Of a stretch of DNA of 8,339 nucleotides, positions 5,354 through 8,339 are shown one piece after another. The translations under genes were made by a program, and so were the position numbers. This DNA is from Methanosarcinales archaeon (GTDB taxonomy: Archaea > Halobacteriota > Methanosarcinia > Methanosarcinales > Methanosarcinaceae), in contig JAAXQB010000333.1 in assembly GCA_012329085.1 (NCBI GenBank), positions 1 to 8,339 of the forward strand, read 5' to 3'. The notes beneath the pieces are model-generated. The model did not search any database. It had not been told where the DNA came from and saw nothing but the letters and a program-made list of their open reading frames with translations. Positions within the stretch are counted from its first letter, which is position 1. Every line of letters begins with the position of its first letter.

Positions 5354-7601
5354 AATTTGTACCATTCATTTCATTGTAAAAATTGCTAAGTGCATATTTT
5401 AATTTATTATTTTCTACATCAATAAATTCTTCTTTTTCATCATCTGGAAATATATTATATACTGAATGTTTTTTAAGTTTCGGTGCTCGCTCTTCTGAAA
5501 ATCGGCTATCCATAAGAATTCTTGCACCATAGTCATGAGGAGACCTCACAACTCGTCCCATTGCTTGCCGTATTTTTCTAATTGTTGGAATTAATACGGC
5601 ATATTCCCAACCAGTACCCGCTCCAAAAGTATGATTGTATGCAAACTCGATTGCCTTCATTCTATCATTTAATGCAGGATATCCAATACCTACAATTACA
5701 ACTGTACGCCCCCTGCCATCGCGATAATCTACACCCTCACTAAGTGTTCCCCAAAGATACGATAAAAGCACTGCCTTTTTTGAGTTCTCACCAATTTTAA
5801 AGAAATCCTCTCTTATTTGTTGAGAAGATACTCCGGTTTCATCTAAAAATAATGGAATGGATTCTTCCAATTTAGATATTTTTAATTTTAATTTATTAAA
5901 ATATCGTTTAGATTCTGCAGAACTTTGAAAAAATATAATTACATTTCCTATCGAATATTCAATAATATCAAGTAGCACAGATTCTATTGTAGCCATTATC
6001 GCAGGATCGCTTCTATTATTTGCAATAAGTGGTGGTATTTGAATTGTTGCAGTCAATCTATTTTCAATTGAAAATGTTGTTTTATATGCAAGTTCTATTG
6101 TAGGTCTATTAATACCAAGCACAGATTTCATCATATCAAATGGCCGTAAAGTTGCAGACATTAAAATTGCAGAATAAACAGAATTGAATAACTGTTCTGT
6201 GATATTTTTTGGAATGCAAGTAGAAAGCTCAATTCTACCATACACTTCATTTTTAACCATGTCTCGCTTTATGTTCAATATTGGATAATATTCAAGATTG
6301 TTTGAAAGTATAATATATTTTGATAAAAAATCAGCAACAAGTCTTACACTTGACCGCTTTAATATACTACTCACTCCTTTTTTATAATCATTATGGTTTT
6401 TATTTTCTATACTTTCTCCAAATTTACTAATATCGGTTAAAAAAAGTAAAATTTTATTTTTTTCCCCAAACCCTTCTTTTTTTGCCTGATTTAAAAATTT
6501 TGCAAGTAATTTATCATCTCGTTTTTTTGGGTCACTTATTCGTATGTCAATCCAATGGTTACCAATTCGCTCACGATCTCCAAATTTTAATGTTGAAGCA
6601 TAGAATTCTTTTAGAACATTGAAAAACACCCTAAATAATAGATATGCATCAGTAAATTCAAATTCAAGCTCTTTCATTGCTTTTTCAAGTGTATGTTCTG
6701 TAATTGAATCAGACGAATGCGATCTTGCAGATGCTTCAATATTATGAGCTTCATCAAGAATTACTATCACTTCATTAGGTTCTTTTTCAAGCCAACCCAA
6801 TAACAAATTAAATATGTCATTATTTAGAACATGATTGAAATTGCATATTATTAAATCGGCATGTTTTATTTCCTTTTTTAAGAGTTCATAACCGCACATG
6901 CCTTGGTTTATTGCATATTCATTGACTTCTTCAGGGGCTCTTACACCTGAAAAAAGCCAATTTTTAAATTCTATATTATCTGAATGCAATACTTCATAAA
7001 GGTCGTTACATGAATTGTTTCTAAGTTTTGCAGCTTTTGTATTTGCCGCATCAAGTTCTTTTGAAAGCTCATTTCGAAGTTCAATATACGAACGGTCTTT
7101 CGATTCTTTGTATTTTTCATTTGCAGATTTAATTTCGGTTTTTTTTAGATTAAGTTCTCGTTCAAGTTTAATTAAATCATAGGTATTTTCTTTTTTAACT
7201 TTGCATTCTTCATAATCTATGCCATGTGCACACATTGCTGTTTTTCCTTTAAGAACAACAACTTTTATATCATTTGATTTTTTTATATCTTTTGCTTCTT
7301 GTATGAATTGTACCATCTGTTGATGGACACTTGTTGCTATGATTATTGTTTTATCTATAGTTTTTCCAACATGCAATGCAGGTGCAAGTGCACTTAGTGT
7401 TTTTCCAGTTCCGCATGCCCCTTCAAATAAAATTAAATTTCCTATTAGAAGTGCAGAATGAATGTTATCCATTGCGTCTTTTTGATTTGGATAGCATTTT
7501 TCTTTTGGAAAAAATCTTAAATATTCATCAGTTCCATTTAACATATATTCTGTAGGTGTTTGCGTTATAGAAACTTCTTGATTTTTATTCATTTGTGCCA
7601 T
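5346..7601 (-). CDS. XPD/Rad3-like superfamily 2 DNA helicase with probable Fe-S cluster
   Basis: ATP-dependent 5'-3' DNA helicase of the XPD/DinG/FANCJ group, expected in DNA repair or lesion processing. In the 751-residue protein: YPNQKDAMD (37-45) before Walker A GACGTGKT (61-68), DEAH (283-286), SATL (482-485), and motif VI QAMGRVVRSPHDYG (679-692) preceded by GTLSEGVDYRDG (618-629). Four cysteines between motif I and the DEAH box, at 124, 133, 198 and 236 (the last in MCGYELLK), are placed like the Fe-S ligands of XPD. Between the second and third lies a charged helical insert (about 140-195), probably a coiled coil. I choose ATG 7601 because a TATA element sits about 25 bp upstream; ATGs at 7640 and 7592 are alternatives. 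The first 20 or so residues are not conserved in appearance. All motifs are intact. First gene of the minus-strand cluster. Confidence 0.9.
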   Translation of the reverse strand: MAQMNKNQEVSITQTPTEYMLNGTDEYLRFFPKEKCYPNQKDAMDNIHSALLIGNLILFEGACGTGKTLSALAPALHVGKTIDKTIIIATSVHQQMVQFIQEAKDIKKSNDIKVVVLKGKTAMCAHGIDYEECKVKKENTYDLIKLERELNLKKTEIKSANEKYKESKDRSYIELRNELSKELDAANTKAAKLRNNSCNDLYEVLHSDNIEFKNWLFSGVRAPEEVNEYAINQGMCGYELLKKEIKHADLIICNFNHVLNNDIFNLLLGWLEKEPNEVIVILDEAHNIEASARSHSSDSITEHTLEKAMKELEFEFTDAYLLFRVFFNVLKEFYASTLKFGDRERIGNHWIDIRISDPKKRDDKLLAKFLNQAKKEGFGEKNKILLFLTDISKFGESIENKNHNDYKKGVSSILKRSSVRLVADFLSKYIILSNNLEYYPILNIKRDMVKNEVYGRIELSTCIPKNITEQLFNSVYSAILMSATLRPFDMMKSVLGINRPTIELAYKTTFSIENRLTATIQIPPLIANNRSDPAIMATIESVLLDIIEYSIGNVIIFFQSSAESKRYFNKLKLKISKLEESIPLFLDETGVSSQQIREDFFKIGENSKKAVLLSYLWGTLSEGVDYRDGRGRTVVIVGIGYPALNDRMKAIEFAYNHTFGAGTGWEYAVLIPTIRKIRQAMGRVVRSPHDYGARILMDSRFSEERAPKLKKHSVYNIFPDDEKEEFIDVENNKLKYALSNFYNEMNGTNYD

Positions 7602-7620
7602 TCTTATACGGCTTATGCTA

Positions 7621-7632
7621 TATATATTTAAA
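7621..7632 (-). promoter_or_regulatory. TATA box of the helicase-mptG-nop5 cluster
   Basis: On the minus strand TTTAAATATATA (complement of 7621-7632) resembles the archaeal TATA box. Its centre is about 25 bp before the ATG at 7601, which places the expected transcription start on or beside that ATG and so predicts a leaderless transcript. It also lies inside the reading frame that would be used by the ATG at 7640, which argues against that start. The DNA just upstream is not clearly purine-rich, so a recognition element for TFB is not obvious. Confidence 0.45.
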
Positions 7633-7633
7633 T

Positions 7634-7675
7634 ACAACATAGTTTTGATTTTTTTGCATTTCTACGATATGTTGT
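7634..7675. promoter_or_regulatory. Inverted repeat abutting the TATA box
   Basis: ACAACATA (7634-7641) and TATGTTGT (7668-7675) form a perfect 8-bp inverted repeat with 26 bp between them, directly upstream of the cluster promoter. The outer arm overlaps TGTGCACA, a perfect palindrome at 7675-7682. The position suits activator or repressor binding next to the TFB site. Chance is possible in DNA this AT-rich, but the arms are less AT-biased than their surroundings. Confidence 0.3.
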
Positions 7676-7942
7676 GTGCACATTCAAAAATTTTTTACTG
7701 CATATAAAGGCTATCTAACAATTGAAATTCCGTGTATAAATCAATTAATATTTATCACATTTGGGGCAATATTTATAAAATTATAATTAATAATTACCCA
7801 ATTGGGATAAAATATAACTTAAATGTATAATGTAAATTAGTTATTGGACAGCTTCTATAATTTTTTATTTTTTTAATTTTTTCGACATTTTTAGATTTTT
7901 ATCCTAAAGTTCTTCTATCTTCTTAAGGTAGTAATCTATTTT

Positions 7943-8246
7943 TTATCTATTTATTTCTTGTTCCTCTTCTACTTCTTCATCTTCTGTTAAATCTGTTATA
8001 TCTGATTTGCCTATAATTTCTTCCTCTTTTTTATTAAATGCTTGTTTTAGCTCTTTAGGAATTTTTTTTATTCAATAATATTTCCCACCCTTCATCTGGC
8101 ATATCTTCAATCTTTTTCCCCTGAACAGATTTTGAAAAATCAGCATCAACAAAATCACTTATTATTTTATTAAATATTTTACTAACTTTATAATCAAACT
8201 TATAACGACTCCACAAAGATACTTTTTTATATTTTTTACACTCCAT
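7943..8246 (-). pseudogene. Small unrecognised gene broken by a one-base frameshift
   Basis: An ATG at 8246 opens a frame of 63 codons that ends at 8055 just after an A8 run (complement of 8062-8069). Dropping one A joins it to a second frame that continues as IPKELKQAFNKKEEEIIGK and ends in an acidic segment, DLTEDEEVEEEQEINR, with TAA at 7943-7945. The joined protein has 100 residues: a basic, aromatic N-terminal third (CKKYKKVSLWSRYKFDYK), a middle part with DADFSKSVQGKK and MPDEGWEILL, and a highly acidic end. I do not recognise the family; there is no signal peptide or membrane segment. Past the stop the same frame goes on reading protein-like to 7841, with further stops, so the gene may be decaying. 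A homopolymer sequencing error or slippage at the A8 run is the alternative. A TATA-like TTTATATA at 8257-8264 is too close to the ATG to be its leaderless promoter, so the start is uncertain. Confidence 0.5.
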
Positions 8247-8339
8247 TATTTTATTTTATATAAACATTATCGCAATTTAAATCAATTTTATATTTATATT
8301 ATAAAATCTGTAAATTTAAATTTTAATATAATTTCATTC
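8247..8339. other. AT-rich upstream DNA at the right edge
   Basis: These 93 bases are almost wholly A and T and contain several TATA-like stretches on the minus strand, the clearest being TTTATATA at 8257-8264. They probably carry the promoter of the small broken gene. I see no gene or repeat. Confidence 0.4.

Larger units (their letters stand above)
7602..7840. other. Upstream spacer of the helicase cluster
   Basis: No gene is visible. Besides the promoter elements described separately it holds a perfect 10-bp palindrome CCCAATTGGG at 7797-7806 inside otherwise AT-only DNA, next to TATA-like stretches on both strands. This could be an operator or an accident of sequence. Confidence 0.4.

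Noticed and set aside
7904..7906. TAG read as pyrrolysine in the broken gene
   Set aside because: Pyrrolysine is possible in Methanosarcina-type archaea, but TAA codons flank this TAG in the same frame, so read-through would not give a protein.
1..8339. tRNA, rRNA, CRISPR arrays and insertion-sequence ends
   Set aside because: I scanned for clover-leaf T-arm motifs, regular repeats with spacers, and transposase-like frames with terminal repeats, and saw none.

Overview
The window looks like a chromosomal segment of a methanogenic (or methanogen-related) archaeon with a very AT-rich genome. Three things point there. A beta-ribofuranosylaminobenzene 5'-phosphate synthase commits to tetrahydromethanopterin synthesis. 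A Nop5-type C/D box sRNP core protein is an archaeal hallmark. An XPD/Rad3-like helicase carries cysteines placed like those of iron-sulfur helicases. From memory, the helicase and the phosphoglucosamine mutase read most like Methanosarcina-type homologues, so a member or relative of the Methanosarcinales is my best guess; this is inference without a search. About three quarters of the window is coding, and the spacers are long, AT-rich and contain what look like decaying genes.

Layout. 1-526: no confident gene; a slightly GC-richer, hairpin-rich stretch, then oligo-T exits for the gene that follows. 527-1873 (-): phosphoglucosamine mutase (glmM). 1874-2342: divergent spacer with a striking tandem dyad at 2033-2075. 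2343-3095 (+): arsenite methyltransferase (arsM). 3096-3493: convergent spacer with an oligo-T terminator for arsM and a possible vestigial reading frame. 3494-7601 (-): three genes on one strand, XPD-like helicase, then mptG (overlapping by about 8 nt), then nop5 after a 45-nt gap; they are probably co-transcribed from a promoter just upstream of 7601. 7602-7840: promoter-type spacer. 7841-8246 (-): a small unrecognised gene that is broken by a one-base frameshift at an A8 run and may have decayed further past its stop. 8247-8339: very AT-rich upstream DNA.

How the genes relate. The three-gene minus-strand cluster joins a DNA-repair type helicase, a C1-carrier cofactor enzyme and an RNA-modification scaffold; they share no pathway, so the link is probably only shared expression. 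GlmM feeds UDP-GlcNAc synthesis for glycans. ArsM stands alone with no visible arsR or ars transporter.

Points most worth a second look are the frameshifted gene at 7943-8246, the tandem ATTCGGAACGA dyads between glmM and arsM, nop5 lacking both its usual fibrillarin neighbour and a basic tail, and the structured but unassigned left edge. I do not see a clear new multi-gene system here.
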